Assembly: GCA_051294375.1 (NCBI GenBank)
Contig: CM119270.1
Coordinates: 21,567,532 to 21,631,531 of the forward strand
Direction: 5' to 3'
From: Paraspadella gotoi
Taxonomy: Eukaryota > Chaetognatha
DNA: 64,000 nt
The notes under the pieces are model-generated. The model saw only the letters and a list, made by a program, of their open reading frames with translations, was not told the DNA's origin and did no database searches. Positions 1 to 10,708 of the stretch are shown here, one piece after another. The stretch's first letter is position 1. Each line of letters opens with the position of its first letter. A program made the position numbers and the translations under genes.

Positions 1-608
1 GAAGAGAGAGAGCAGCCCAGTCTATTGACCTTTTTGACCTCTTGACTTCTTGATGACCCGACGAGATTTTTGATCCTTTGACGTCTTCGTGATCTCATCT
101 CATCTCATCTCATCTCAGCTGACCCGATTAAAGTTTCTCTTTTTCAATGGGCGGCCATGACGAGAGAAAAAGACCCTCGCTGCCAATTGGGAGCAGGGGA
201 AGAGTGGGGAGAGAGGAGGGGGAGGGAGAAATAGGACGGAGGGTAGAGAGAGAGAGAGAGAGACGAGAAAGAGAGAGAGAAGAGAGAGAGAAGGAGAGAG
301 AGAGAGAGAGAGAGACAGAGGAGAAATTATAATAGTCTTAAAAGGAGAGAGCAGAGCAGAAGAGAGAAAGAGACATGAGACGAAGAAAGAGAAGAAAGAG
401 AAATGTGAGGAAAGAGGAAGAACGGAAAGGGGCGAAAAGAGGAAGAGAAAGAGAAGAGGTTGTAAATATAATCAGCTAAGGAGCGGAAAGAGGAGAGAGA
501 GAAAAAAAAAGAGACAAGGGAAGAAAGAAGAGAAAGAGAAGCAAGGAAGAAGAGGGAGAGAGGGGGGAGGAAGAAATAGGGGTACGGAGAGTGAGAGAGG
601 AGGAGAGA

Positions 609-639
<31 letters not shown>

Positions 640-915
640 CCCTGCAGAGAGAGAGAGAGACAGGGAAGAAATCTAATAGCTTAAAAGGAGAGAGAGGAGA
701 GAGAGAGGAAAGAGACATGGGAAGAAGAGAAAGAGAGAAAGTTTGAGATTGAGAAAGAGAGAAAGATAGAGAAATGAGAGAAAGAGAGAGGTTGAAAATA
801 TAATAGCTTAAAAGGGAGAGAAGAGAAAAAAAGAAGACAAGGAGAAAGAGAGAGAAAGAGAAGTAAGGAAGAAGAGGGGAGAGATGGGGCGGAGGGAGAA
901 ATAGGGGGTAGGAGA

Positions 916-967
<52 letters not shown>

Positions 968-984
968 AAGAGAGAAGAGAAATT
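1..984 (+). repeat. Purine-rich satellite, about 335-bp higher-order unit
   Basis: The + strand is almost pure purine (GA-rich). Landmarks recur at regular spacing: gaaatagg occurs near 227, 565 and 898, and a tag like taatagcttaaaa recurs near 328, 672 and 799. This suggests a degenerate unit of about 335 bp rather than a plain microsatellite. No gene is seen; the Ser/Leu- and Glu/Arg-rich open frames are by-products of the GA repeat. Confidence 0.7.
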
Positions 985-1600
985 TAGGATTCACGACGTG
1001 AATTTGGACTAAAAGTGAAGAAATGAAGACGAATTCGCTCAACGAACTTTTTCTCTCCTCTCTCATTAAGGAAGAAAAACGACTGAACAGGAGAGAGGAA
1101 GTGAGAGGGAGGAGGGGAGAGAGGGAGAAGAGGGTGGGGTAGAGGGAGGGAGGGAAAAAAAAAAGAGAAGAGAGGTAAAGATGGAGAGGTGAGGGGTAGA
1201 GGGAAGGAGAGAGGGAAGGGGGAGAAAGAAAAAGAAAGAAAAGAAAAGAAATGAAAGAAGAAAGAAAGAAAGAAAAAAGAAAAGAAAGAAAGAAGAAAGA
1301 AAGAGAAAGAAGAAAGAAAGAAGTAAATGAAGAGAGAGAGAAATAGAGAGAGAGGGATAGAGAGAAGACCAGAAAGAAGAGAAAGGGGAATGGGGAGAGA
1401 GAGAGAGCTAGGGATAAAAAATCGCGACCCGGCGGATTTCCGTCTCAGACTCTCGGTTCCGGAAATGTTGTTCTTACTATCCGCTGAGAGGAGGAGGAGA
1501 AGGAAGAGGAGGAAGGAGGAGGAAGAGGAAGGAGAGGAAGGGGATGGCAAAAAAAAAATTAATGGACATGGAGGTAGAGAAGAACGAAGAGAGATAGAGA
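985..1600. repeat. Duplicated block, source or sister of 9345-10230
   Basis: The unique-looking piece at 985-1090 (gattcacgacgtgaattt and onward) recurs in reverse orientation at about 9610-9720. The piece at 1400-1600 (ctagggataaaaaatcg, then ggttccggaaatgttgtt) recurs in direct orientation at about 10040-10200. The two halves are joined here by a (GAAA)-rich purine tract. It is non-coding as far as can be seen. Confidence 0.75.
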
Positions 1601-1866
1601 CATGAGAGGAGAGATTAAATTGCGAGAAAAGAGAGAGAGGAGAGCGACATAATATTTAAAAGAAAGCAGAGAGAGAGAGCGACATATAATTTAAAATGTT
1701 TTGTTTGTAATAAAACATAAACAATACGAATATGTATGAAACGAGAATTTTTTAAGATCTTTGATCTAGAAGCCATATATGAAATTTCAACCCCCTATGA
1801 ATCACACTTTCAGAAGCGCATGATTGGCAAAAGAAGCGTGAACCGAGCTCAACCGAATCAAAATCT

Positions 1867-1894
1867 AGCCAGGACGGGCTTTGCCCGCCTGGCT
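1867..1894. other. Short GC-rich hairpin
   Basis: The stem agccagg/cctggct extends inward through a second GC-rich pairing (cgggc/gcccg) around a short loop. It stands out in AT-rich flanks. Function is unknown; it may be part of a dispersed element. Confidence 0.35.
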
Positions 1895-1994
1895 GCGATC
1901 AATAGAGGATATTTGTTTGTTTGATAAAATGTAAACAAAACATTTAATAACTGTTCCTGACTCAATTTTAAGGACATGCGATGATACAAGCTGA

Positions 1995-2140
1995 ATATAA
2001 ATTATAATTAATTAAATTAAAAATAATTAATTAATTAATCTATTAATTAATTAATTAATTAAGTCTACTTAATTTAATTAAATTATCGTCAGGCAGATCC
2101 GACATTGTTTGCTCAAACTTGTTTATTATTTATCAATATT
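1995..2140 (+). repeat. (TAAT)n-associated dispersed repeat, copy 1
   Basis: An imperfect TAAT/TTAA tract is followed by a conserved phrase containing gcagatc and cattgtttgctcaaacttg. The same order occurs at 51950-52115, so the two are copies of one dispersed element. Confidence 0.6.
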
Positions 2141-2153
2141 TTTTTATAATATT

Positions 2154-2372
2154 GATTAACAAAGTTTGGAAATGTTTCGTCAAGATTTTTATTAGTATAA
2201 GGAACATGTTTGCGACTCTTCATTTCGAGTCTTCTCTCATCTCTCTCCCTTCTTTTACACAAATTTTGTTAATGCATCGATTACCGATGATGAGACTCGA
2301 ATGAAAGAGGTCGAAAACATGTCCTTATACTAATAAAAAATCGTTGACGAAACATTTAAACTTTGTTAAATC
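2154..2372. mobile_element. Hairpin MITE-like element with long terminal inverted repeats
   Basis: The left arm (about 2154-2232) and the right arm (about 2293-2372) are reverse complements over about 75 bp with a few mismatches. Both carry atgtttcgtcaa and ttattagtataagga. The loop is about 60 bp. The size (about 220 bp), AT-rich flanks and lack of coding capacity fit a MITE. A real RNA hairpin cannot be excluded. Target-site duplications are not clear. Confidence 0.6.
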
Positions 2373-3527
2373 TCTATACTGCAACGAAGCCGAAGGTAAC
2401 AATGGCTAATATTATTAAATAATGGTTTTAAATCTTTTCTTTAATGCAGAACAGTAAAAAACAACTTTATATATTTTAGCTCCAGAGCTTTATATGCAAT
2501 AATCATTATTTTTAAAATTATTTACTTACCTTGTTTTCCTATTACCTGTTATTATTGATTTAATAATAATTTTATTGAATAATAGCAACATTTTGCCTGG
2601 CTTTATGATTCAATCCGCTCACAACTTCAAATAACAAAATTTAAATATCAAAATTAATAGCATATTTTGATAATTTTTAATATTGTTTTAATATTTGTTT
2701 ATTTCTTTTTATATAAACACTTATTTTATACAAAATTAAAAAATTTAAATAATTTATATCTATTCAAAATATTTTTTACATATAATTTTTTTTTAAATAA
2801 AATTTATTTTACAAGTCAAAAGTTATCTAAAAATTAAAAAAAGTGAGAAATGAATGACATCATTTAAATTGAATGTTTCTGGCAAAGAAAAATTCATAAA
2901 AAATTATTCGAAAATATAGTATTCATAAATGGTAAGACTTATCTTGACATTGTTATCTCAGAAAATAACATTTAATACAAAGTTCCGCACAATAATGTAA
3001 AAGTTTAACCGACAGTAAACCATTGGGACACACTGTAGTTACTCACTTCAGAGAGTTTAAAAAGTTGAAAATTTTTGACCTTTTTTCAAATTTTGACACT
3101 GAATAACAAAAAAATTTATGATAATTGTTTTATATTTTTGGTCTAATTTTTTAGCGAAAAAATCCTAAACATTAATAAAAATTAAAGAAAAATTTTATTT
3201 TGAAATTTATTATTTTATAAAGATAAATACTTAAAATATATTGGCATCACATAAAATACACGGGCTAAGAAAGTTATTTTAGGTAATACTGGCAGACTGG
3301 TAAGTCATTACTAAATGCTTCTTGTGCAGTGTTTCATACTTGTGTAGTCAGTTGAGACACACTCTGTCATATAGTTAGGCTGGAACCCCAAATCATTTAT
3401 ATTTCTTGTAATGTCTGGTTGTTTTGTAATGAAACTTTGCACAGTAGTGATCAACCAATAAAACTTTTTTTTTTAAATAAATTTTCTAATCATGTGATCA
3501 TATGGAAATACACATATAAATATACAA
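2373..3527. other. AT-rich spacer, no gene seen
   Basis: Strongly AT-rich, no open frame of note, no splice-bounded candidate exon. Only short homopolymer runs are visible. Confidence 0.6.
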
Positions 3528-3800
3528 ATACTTAAGGGAGTGGTCTTTTCATCAATTGAAACATTCTTTGAAATATTTTCCACTTCATTGATAGGAGAGG
3601 CAGGTACTCTGGGAGTGAATAAACAGGACTGTCAGAGAGTTCTGATTGAAAGCTTGCAGGGAACCTGCTAATGTAATTATCTTGTACAGATGATGGAGGC
3701 CTTAAACCACCAAAGCCTGTCCAAAAGTCAGGGGCAAGATAGCTTATTTATTGAATGAATGGATAATTTTTTATATTGGTTGTACGCAATTTCATAAAAA
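3528..3800 (+). repeat. Dispersed repeat (tacttaagggagtggtc family), copy 1
   Basis: It shares a long alignable stretch with two tandem copies at 62330-63140. Shared landmarks in order are tacttaagggagtggtc, attgaaagcttgcaggga, tgatggaggcc, gtcaggggcaaga and ttatattggttgta. The copy here is cleaner than those at the window end. No protein is encoded. Confidence 0.8.
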
Positions 3801-4097
3801 AAGAAAGTACTGTGGCGCAAAACATTGATGTACCGATATTTGTTTGTTTATGCAACAATTTTTATTTTAAAAAAGGAAATTTTAAACTTTAGACGTAAGT
3901 CTTTTCATTAGCGCAAAAAAATTTAATAAGTCATTTGTGAAATTTTTGACAAAGTATAAAGGTGCTCGAAACCGTGAAAGAGGGAGAGAGAATAGAGGTT
4001 TCCAAAAAATTAGAAAGACAGTGGGAGGTTTAAAGACAGGTTAAAAGAATAAGTACTTAAAAATCTTAAAAAGGCAATAGGGATGCGAGCCTGCTTT

Positions 4098-4345
4098 TGA
4101 TGATAACCAATATTGATGCGATGATAACCAAATATTGATGCAATGATAACCAAATATTGTTGGCGTGATAACCGAAGGATTGATGCGATGATAAACAAAT
4201 ATGGATAGCGATGATAGTCATTCATTGATGCGAATGATAGTCCTTCCATTGTCGATGATAACATTCAATTTGATAGCGATGATAGTCATTCATTGATGGA
4301 TGATATGTCATTCATTGATGCGATGCTAGTCATTCATTGACGTGA
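4098..4345 (+). repeat. Degenerate minisatellite, about 22-25 bp unit
   Basis: Tandem variants of gatgataaccaaatattgatgc grade into gatgatagtcattcattgatg. A short (GA)n follows at 4359-4390. Confidence 0.75.
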
Positions 4346-4355
4346 TGAGTTAATT

Positions 4356-4386
<31 letters not shown>

Positions 4387-4390
4387 TGAT

Positions 4391-5094
4391 TGAGAGAGAA
4401 ATATAAGAGAAATAATAAATAATAATACAAAGTTTTTTAGAAAGAAAAAAAATAAAAATCCACGGAAATCTCGGAAATAAATTTGGGATTTTGTATTAAG
4501 AAAAAAGTGGCGTGTTAAATAAAATTGTTTTATTAGAGTGTGATGAAAGCATCATTAAATTTCTAATTTTTTTTCAATTGAAATAAGACTGAAGTCTTTT
4601 TGTTCATCTAGTTCAAAAATGAGGTTTGAAAAACCTAATTTTGCATATTATTGAAATGAATGAGATTGATATTGATTGTAATGAAATGAAAACTCGTCGC
4701 TATAAAAGCTTAAACTATTTTCAATAATAACGTCAAAAAAATATAATCTCTATTAAAAAATTATACTAGTTGACATAATCAGTTAACGACTATGATAATT
4801 TTTTGACTTCCAAATTATTTTTTTTACTTATTAAAATAAATTTTTATTCCTCATCTTAAAAAATTTTAAATCTTGAATGAAATTTTAGATTGTTACATTT
4901 TCTATTATAAAGGTTTGTTAATAGGACCAGTTCCGGTAAACGACAAATTCTTCTGATCAAATACATAACAACATTGTTTTCCAAAGGTGTTTTTTAGAAA
5001 TGATTAAACAAGTGACGTTTTTGCTTTTAATTTGACAGTTCATGGGAACTTTTTTATAGCAAGTTTAAAAAGAATTCGAGTTAAATCAGAAAAA
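4391..5094. other. AT-rich spacer, no gene seen
   Basis: AT-rich sequence with no supported exon, RNA gene or repeat that could be recognised. Confidence 0.5.
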
Positions 5095-5395
5095 CCCAGA
5101 TGGTGAGTACTAGGATTTTGTCCAGGTGTGAATCAGGTCGTATGCAAAGGCCTTTAGCTAAAGAATTAGAGACTTGTAAAGAAAATGAGGAAACAGATAT
5201 TTTGATTAATGGTATAAATAAAACTGGACATTGAAGAGAGTTCGGATAAGTTTGAAGAAATTCTGGATATGGAAAACAAAACGGAAAGCAGTAAATTGAA
5301 CTTTTGTGATGAAAGTTCATGACGATGGTGCCAAGCAAGTTTGAAACTTTTTTAAAAAAAGGAAGCATAAGCATAGTCAGAGGAGAGACCTCTGA
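5095..5395 (+). pseudogene. Degraded open frame, possible retroelement remnant
   Basis: An ATG at 5100 opens 44 codons (starting MVSTRILSRC, rich in Lys/Glu) that stop at 5232-5234. A second piece in another frame (ESSDKFEEILDMENKTESS) follows, then a third (MVPSKFETFLKK). The polar, charged character and repeated frame breaks suggest a decayed protein-coding sequence, perhaps a gag-like or host gene relic. The family is not recognised. Confidence 0.3.
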
Positions 5396-6214
5396 TTATT
5401 AAATAAGATTTTCAATCAATTGTTTCAAAGTTGCAGACAGCCGTTTCGAAGAAAAATCAGATCTAGCCAAGGAGGTTGATTAGGGAGGCATTAGTTGGAG
5501 GACGTAAAATCTTACCTTGTGGGAATGGGCTATCAATTTGGGGAGACCCCATGGTTGGTTCATAGGCCCAGTGTTTGAAACACTACTTGATTTATTCGGG
5601 TTCTTTAAGTTGAATGTTTTTCCGTGAACTTTTGGAAAATCTCCTCACTTGAAACTACGAAGGCGGACATATGTTTATGGATAGCGCTGTGTGGCTGGTG
5701 AGGAAGAAGTGGACGTGCTACCCATTACCACATTGAGGCATTACGCCTATTTCCAATATCCGATTCCAAAACGTGTCCTTTTCTGTTTGATGGTCAAAAA
5801 GGTTGAAAGAACGAAATCCAGTCAACTCACCAATCACCGTGTAGACGCTTCTTCTCCGAGTTCATTCTCGTAACCATACATTGGAATCGGGATTATTGGA
5901 GAGGAGCTAGTTCTATTGTCTTCAAGCGCGATGCTGTCAAAGGAGATGGTCCGAGGTTCAAAATGCGGTGTTCTGGCTTTGGAGGAAAGGACTTAATTCC
6001 GTTCAATGGAGGACAAGAACATAGTGCATTATAAGAGTTAGGCGTGAGGCGTTATCGAAACTGATTTCCCTCTCCGATCGCACCAGAACGGAGAGGAAAA
6101 TCTCTCTGATCTATTGTCGGCAATTCGAACTTGAGGCTTTGGCTTTTGGTGAGAGTGTGATTTTAGATACCGGAGGATCTGGGTAACGATACAGTTGAAA
6201 ACTATAATACTCTA
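5396..6214. other. Unassigned moderate-GC spacer
   Basis: Less AT-rich than its surroundings and with a 60-codon open frame at 5691-5873, but no family resemblance and no convincing splice borders. It could hold 5-prime sequence of the fibrinogen-domain gene or more of the remnant at 5.1 kb. A 25-N gap follows. Confidence 0.3.
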
Positions 6215-6239
6215 NNNNNNNNNNNNNNNNNNNNNNNNN

Positions 6240-6351
6240 CATCGCTTCAGCGGCGTCCACCTGATTTTCCCGCCAAAATCAAATTCATCGCTTCGAGTTT
6301 TTTGTGATTTCGAGTCGGGTTCACCCTGGACTGTGATTCAGAGGAGAAGCG
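6240..6351 (+). CDS. FReD exon with start of the domain
   Basis: Begins at a 25-N gap, so the true 5-prime border is unknown; a possible acceptor ttcag ends at 6250. It encodes the opening SGVHLIFP, RVFCDFE and WTVIQRRS and ends in phase 1 before a gtgaag donor. Confidence 0.85.
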
Positions 6352-7262
6352 GTGAAGGTGAGGGGAAGAGGAGGAGGAAGAGGAGTAGGGGTAGGGGGGG
6401 TTGGCATATGGGGAAAAGAGAGTTAGAGTAAGTTAGGGTAAGTGGTCCAGAGAATTTAACAGGAAGTCAGCTAGTGAAATGAAATTTTAATTATCATCTT
6501 GTAAGAAGGATGAAAGAATATGTATTTATTTATTTATATATTTATTTATATATTTATTTATTTAAATTATTGATTGAATGGGTTTTTTTATATTGGTTGT
6601 ATGATTTTTAAAGTTAGATTTGAAAAAAATATTTAAAAAAATATAACCGAATAAAAAAAAATTAATAATAAATAAATAGAAAACAATATTTTATAAAATG
6701 ATATAATAAGAATATGAAGTATACATTGTATACTATACAAAGTATAATAAAAATCATATGTTTCTTTTATCTTAAATGTTTTGTCCTTTTATTCTTTTTA
6801 AGCCTTAAACTTTGACCGGAAGTGGGATGATTACGTTAACGGATTCGGGAAAGTAGAAGGAGATCACTGGCTGGGGTTGGTCAATATTCACCATCTCGTC
6901 TCACAGGTCAAATTTGTGAAAAGTATTAAAAAAAACAATTACAATACAAAATAAAAAAGAGATAGAGTGAAATAGTGAGTGAGAGAGAGAGAAAGAGAGA
7001 TAAAGTGTGACAGTGAAAGAGATAGTGTGAGAGAGAGAGGAGAGAAAGAGAGAGAGAGTGAGAGAGAGTGGTGTGAGAAAGAGTGAGAATATAGAAATAG
7101 AGTGAAATTCTGTGAGAACAAGAAAGAAGAAGAAGAAGAAGAAGAATAGAAGAAAGATAAAAGACGAAGTCGAAGAAGAGAACAGAGAGAGAGAGAGAAG
7201 AGAGAGAGACGAGAAAGAGGGAAGGGAGAGAGAGAGTGAGTTGAGAGTGAGAAAGAGGAGAG

Positions 7263-7300
<38 letters not shown>

Positions 7301-8525
7301 AGAGTTCATTAAAAGAGAAAAGAAGATCCTCCCTCTACTTCAGCGCCCCTCCCGCCTTCCGCATCGGAATGTTGGCCCGATTGGAGAGCAAACAATTGGA
7401 TTCGCGATTTCTCTTATCCGTCGACGTCGGCGACGAATCCTCGGCCTTTCTTCTCCGCGTCGGCAATTACACCGGCAGCATCGGCAACGCCCTCGCCGGT
7501 GCAAACGGGAAGCGATTCTCCACCAAGGATCGAGACAATGACGACAGATGGAAGATCAATTGCGCGGAGGCGATGACGGGAGGTGAGAGTAGCGGAGTCA
7601 CTTCAATATCATTTACATATTGGAGCAATTTAGATTATTCCTCATATCCTTTGTAGAAATCTTATTTTACTAATTTAACCATAATTTTAAAGGGTCAAAT
7701 AATGATGTAGTTTTCAAAGTAATACTTAGATGCTTAAATTTCATTGTAGTATTGTAGTTTTAATAATGGAAGTTTTTTTTTTATTCTAAGAAATTGTTTC
7801 ATGTTTGATAAAAAAATTATTATTGTTATAATATTGTTTGATAATAAAATACCACTGATATCAATATTTACATCCATTAATTCCTTTAATTTTAAGACTA
7901 ATATCTAACCCTAATTTCCTACCTGTCCCACCCGAAGTCCTTACTCCTTTACCCAATCCCTTACTTTATTACCCAATCCCAAACTTCACGGCTTTTGCGT
8001 AGTCGGGCATTGCCTAAGTTCACCCCGCCTATAAGCACGACTCAATCAGTCGTGACCCTTTGGCTCATTGAGTAAAGCCATCAGTTGAGTTCAATCCCAA
8101 CCCGGTACCTACCCTGCTGTAAGCGTGGGGACCTCCGTAAACCTCCATGGGTCGTCGAAATAACTCATGCCCGGTTCCAAGCCCAGCTCCCGTTCCATGG
8201 CCAGAGTGAAGTTGTGGATAGTCATCTTCAGCCCACTTAGCTCCATCATTATCCACATTTGTACCCTAATTATTTAGCTTCTTATTCAATTACAAAGACC
8301 CTTTTTACAACACCCCTCCTCTCATCAGGATGGTGGTTCAGCGACTGCGGTCGGTCCAACCTCAACGGCGCCTACAAACCCATCGGCCCCGACGCCGGAA
8401 AATTGGTGGACGCCGCCCGGGGCGAACGCGTGCCCACTGGGCTGCATTGGGGCAATTGGGTCCCTTACGACTCAAATCCTTTTTACTCTTTTAAAGCGAC
8501 AGAGATAAAAGTGGCGCCAATTTGA
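6240..8525 (+). CDS. Fibrinogen C-terminal domain protein (FReD), four exons
   Basis: The exons together spell a near-complete fibrinogen-related domain, normally secreted and used in recognition, innate defence or adhesion (ficolin, techylectin and FREP-type proteins). In order the exons show SGVHLIF, RVFCDFE and WTVIQRR; NFDRKWDDYVNGFG and HWLGL; a VGNYTG segment, the FSTKDRDND calcium-site motif and NCA; then GWWFSDCGRSNLNGAY, GLHWGNW and TEIKVAP before a stop. Exons: 6240-6351, 6803-6906, 7344-7582 and 8329-8525. Phases agree at junctions 1-2 (g plus cc) and 3-4 (g plus ga) but not at 2-3, where one base is missing or extra. The N-terminal part (signal peptide, any coiled coil) lies upstream or in the gap. 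The invariant Trp and Cys residues expected in this part are present. The exact subfamily is not resolved. Confidence 0.9.
6803..6906 (+). CDS. FReD exon with NFDRKWDDYVNGFG
   Basis: Follows a T-rich acceptor (tttttaag) and joins the previous exon in phase to give RRSALNFDRKW. It carries the typical WDDYVNGFG and HWLGLVNIHHL motifs. The donor gtcaaa is weak. It ends in phase 0, which conflicts with the next exon. Confidence 0.85.
7344..7582 (+). CDS. FReD exon with calcium-binding motif
   Basis: The acceptor is ctacttcag. The frame gives PPAFRIGML, VDVGDESSAFLLRVGNYTG, then FSTKDRDNDDRW and NCAEAMTG, matching the part of the domain that holds the calcium loop. It ends at a good gtgaga donor in phase 1. 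One extra base at its start relative to the previous exon points to an indel error or an unseen splice variant. Confidence 0.85.
7990..8256 (-). mobile_element. SINE-like element, copy in FReD intron 3
   Basis: On the minus strand it reads ggataatgatggagctaagtgggctga, a central ggaacggg and ggcttggaacc part, then actgatggctttactcaat, gagcca, gggtcacgactga and caatgcccgactacgc. The same ordered blocks recur at 14590, 16398, 28626 and 49200. Length is about 270 bp. No coding capacity. Confidence 0.75.
8329..8525 (+). CDS. FReD terminal exon
   Basis: The acceptor ctcatcag joins in phase to give MTGGWWFSDCGRSNLNGAY, then GLHWGNWVPYDSNPFYSFK, and TEIKVAPI followed by TGA. This is the canonical end of fibrinogen C-terminal domains. 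The last codons and stop are duplicated downstream at 8599-8631. Confidence 0.9.
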
Positions 8526-8598
8526 AAAAAAATATGGGGAGAATTGGGGTGTAGGAAAGGTGGTTAATTTAGGGTGGTTAGTTTAAGGTGGTTAATAT

Positions 8599-8675
8599 AA
8601 AGCGACGGAGAGAAAAGTGGCACCGATTTGAAAATATGGGGAGAATTGGGGGTAGAAAAGGTGGTTAATTTTGGG
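8599..8675 (+). repeat. Duplicated 3-prime end of the FReD coding sequence
   Basis: This repeats 8493-8565 with a few changes: aaagcgacggagagaaaagt against aaagcgacagagataaaagt, followed by the same tga and the same atggggagaattggg. It still spells KATERKVAPI plus a stop. The pieces between (ggtggttaattt) are also repeated. It lies in the 3-prime UTR or flank. Confidence 0.8.
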
Positions 8676-9344
8676 AGAAGGAAATTAATGGTTAATGGTT
8701 AACTGTTAATGGTAAAGTTTGATGATCACACGGACTTCTGCATTGAAAGTTGTTATGAAGCGGATTTTAAAAATGTTTTCACTTTTTTTTTGTATTTATT
8801 TAACCACACATTGCAATTATCCAAAAAAATCTTGAAAATAATATATTTGTTAAAAAATTATATGGGATGTTGTAATGATATTTTTTGATTGTAATTTTTG
8901 GCACAGATTGTAAATTAGGACCAAGCAGATTTCTATTTATATTTTAATTGTTTCTATTATTCCGAAATGAGCTGTTGTAAGTCCCTGATGTCTTAAGGAA
9001 CGAACGAGATTGTTGTCGCGATCCGATTGTCACTTTATGGTCACGTGATTGAATTGATTTTGAATAAATTTATTTCATGTGTTTTACGCTTGTTTATATA
9101 ATCAGCGCTGCGTCTTATCTATACAGTATACACTCATACACAATTGGTTCAATTTTTATGCCTTTTTAAAAAACGATGGCTATTTCAAACAAATTCTTAA
9201 TTCTTAATGATATTTATTTTATTAAAATATATCCACTTTTAAGTTTCTTCATTACCCTCCCGAGACACTTTTAGCAAAAAAGGGAATGTGTTCCAGATTA
9301 GCAGAGCTTTTAATGGCACCAAAGCAATAAAATTCACAAATTAA
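8676..9344. other. 3-prime flank of the FReD gene, AT-rich
   Basis: No exon or RNA gene is seen. An aataaa at about 9064 could serve polyadenylation but is unproven. Confidence 0.4.
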
Positions 9345-9765
9345 AATTTAAGACCTTGAGAGAAAATTTGGTAATTAGAAACGCCGCTCTTTCTTTTTTC
9401 TTTCTTTCTTTCTTTCTTTCTTTCTTTTCTTTCTTTCTGTTCTTCTTCATTTTTTTCTTTTCTTTCTTTTCTTTCGTCCCCCTTCCCCTCTCCTTCCCTC
9501 TACCCCTCACTCTCTCCATCTTTACCTCTCTTCTCTTTTTTTTCCCTCCCTCCCTCTACGCCCCAACCCTCTCTCCCTCTCTCCCCTCACTCCCTCTCAC
9601 TCTGTTTGTCAGTCGTTTTTTCCTTCCTTAATGAGAAGAGGAGAGAAAAAGTTCGTTGAGCGAATGCGTCTTCATTTTTCTTCACTTTAAGTCCAAATTC
9701 ACGTCGTGAATCCTAAATTTTTCTCTCTTCTCTCTTCTCTCTTCTCCTCTCTCTCTCTCTCTCTC
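9345..9765 (-). repeat. Inverted copy of 985-1330
   Basis: The reverse complement matches the block near 1 kb, including the landmark around cacgtcgtgaatcctaaatt, with pyrimidine tracts in place of purine tracts. Confidence 0.75.
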
Positions 9766-9933
9766 TCTTGTTACTCTTCTTCGCGTTGGCCAATAAATCT
9801 AATACGTTAAAGTCTGCACATATGCAAATATTTGACGTTATCCCGACTAAATAAAACGGCTATACCGAGACTTTTTAACTTTTACTTTTAACAGTTTTCA
9901 AAGTCGGANNNNNNNNNNNNNNNNNNNNNNNNN

Positions 9934-9937
9934 AAAG

Positions 9938-9970
<33 letters not shown>

Positions 9971-10230
9971 AAATAGAGAGAGAGGGATAGAGAGAGACAG
10001 AAAGAAAGAGAAAGGGGAATGGGGAGAGAGAGAGAGCTAGGGATAAAAAATCGGCACCCGGCCGGGATTTCCGTCTCAGACTCTCGGTTCCGGAAATGTT
10101 GTTCTTACCTCCCGCTGAGAGAGGAGGAGGAGAAGGAAGAGGAGGAGGAGGATTTGAGAGGAGGATTGGCAAAAAAAATTAATTGAGACAATGGAAGGTT
10201 AGAGAAGAAACGAAAGAGAGATAGAGACAG
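9934..10230 (+). repeat. Direct copy of 1250-1600
   Basis: It shares ctagggataaaaaatcg, ttccgtctcagactctcggt and ccggaaatgttgttctta with the first block. A 25-N gap separates it from nearby sequence just after the inverted half. Confidence 0.75.
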
Positions 10231-10440
10231 AGAGGAGAGAATTCAAATTGAGAGATAAAGAGAGAGAGAGACGAGATGAGAAAGATGTTGCGAGAAGAAG
10301 GAAAAGAGAAAGAAAGAAAAAGGAAAGAAGGAGAGAGAGAGATAGAGAGAGAGAGAAATGATTCTAATCAAGACAAATCGAATTTTCTTTGATTATTAAA
10401 CTAAACTTAATATCTCTTCTTACAGAGAAAATTAAGACGC

Positions 10441-10660
10441 CGTTCGTTCTTATTTATTAAAATCGTCGTCGTCGTCTTTGTCGTCGTCGTCGTTGTCGTC
10501 TTCGTTGACGTCGTCGTTGTCGTCGTCGTCATCGTCTTCTCTAATTTGATTTAATACAACATCAACTTAAAAAACAAAATAACCAACATAACGACAAAAA
10601 CAACAATAATAACAACTACGTTGACAACGACAACAACGACGACGACGACGGCCACCGCCC
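10441..10660. repeat. (GTC)n/(AAC)n trinucleotide tracts
   Basis: Imperfect gtc/gtt repeats at 10465-10540, then aac/gac repeats at 10590-10650. No coding claim is made. Confidence 0.8.
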
Positions 10661-10708
10661 GGTAATTCGCCATAAATTCCCGAGTCAGCGGCCCAGTGTG
10701 CCACTTAC

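Noticed and set aside
476-1550. Long Ser/Leu/Phe-rich open frames on the minus strand
   Set aside because: They are translations of (CT)n and related tracts; all frames of such sequence are open and there is no unique protein sequence or splice context.
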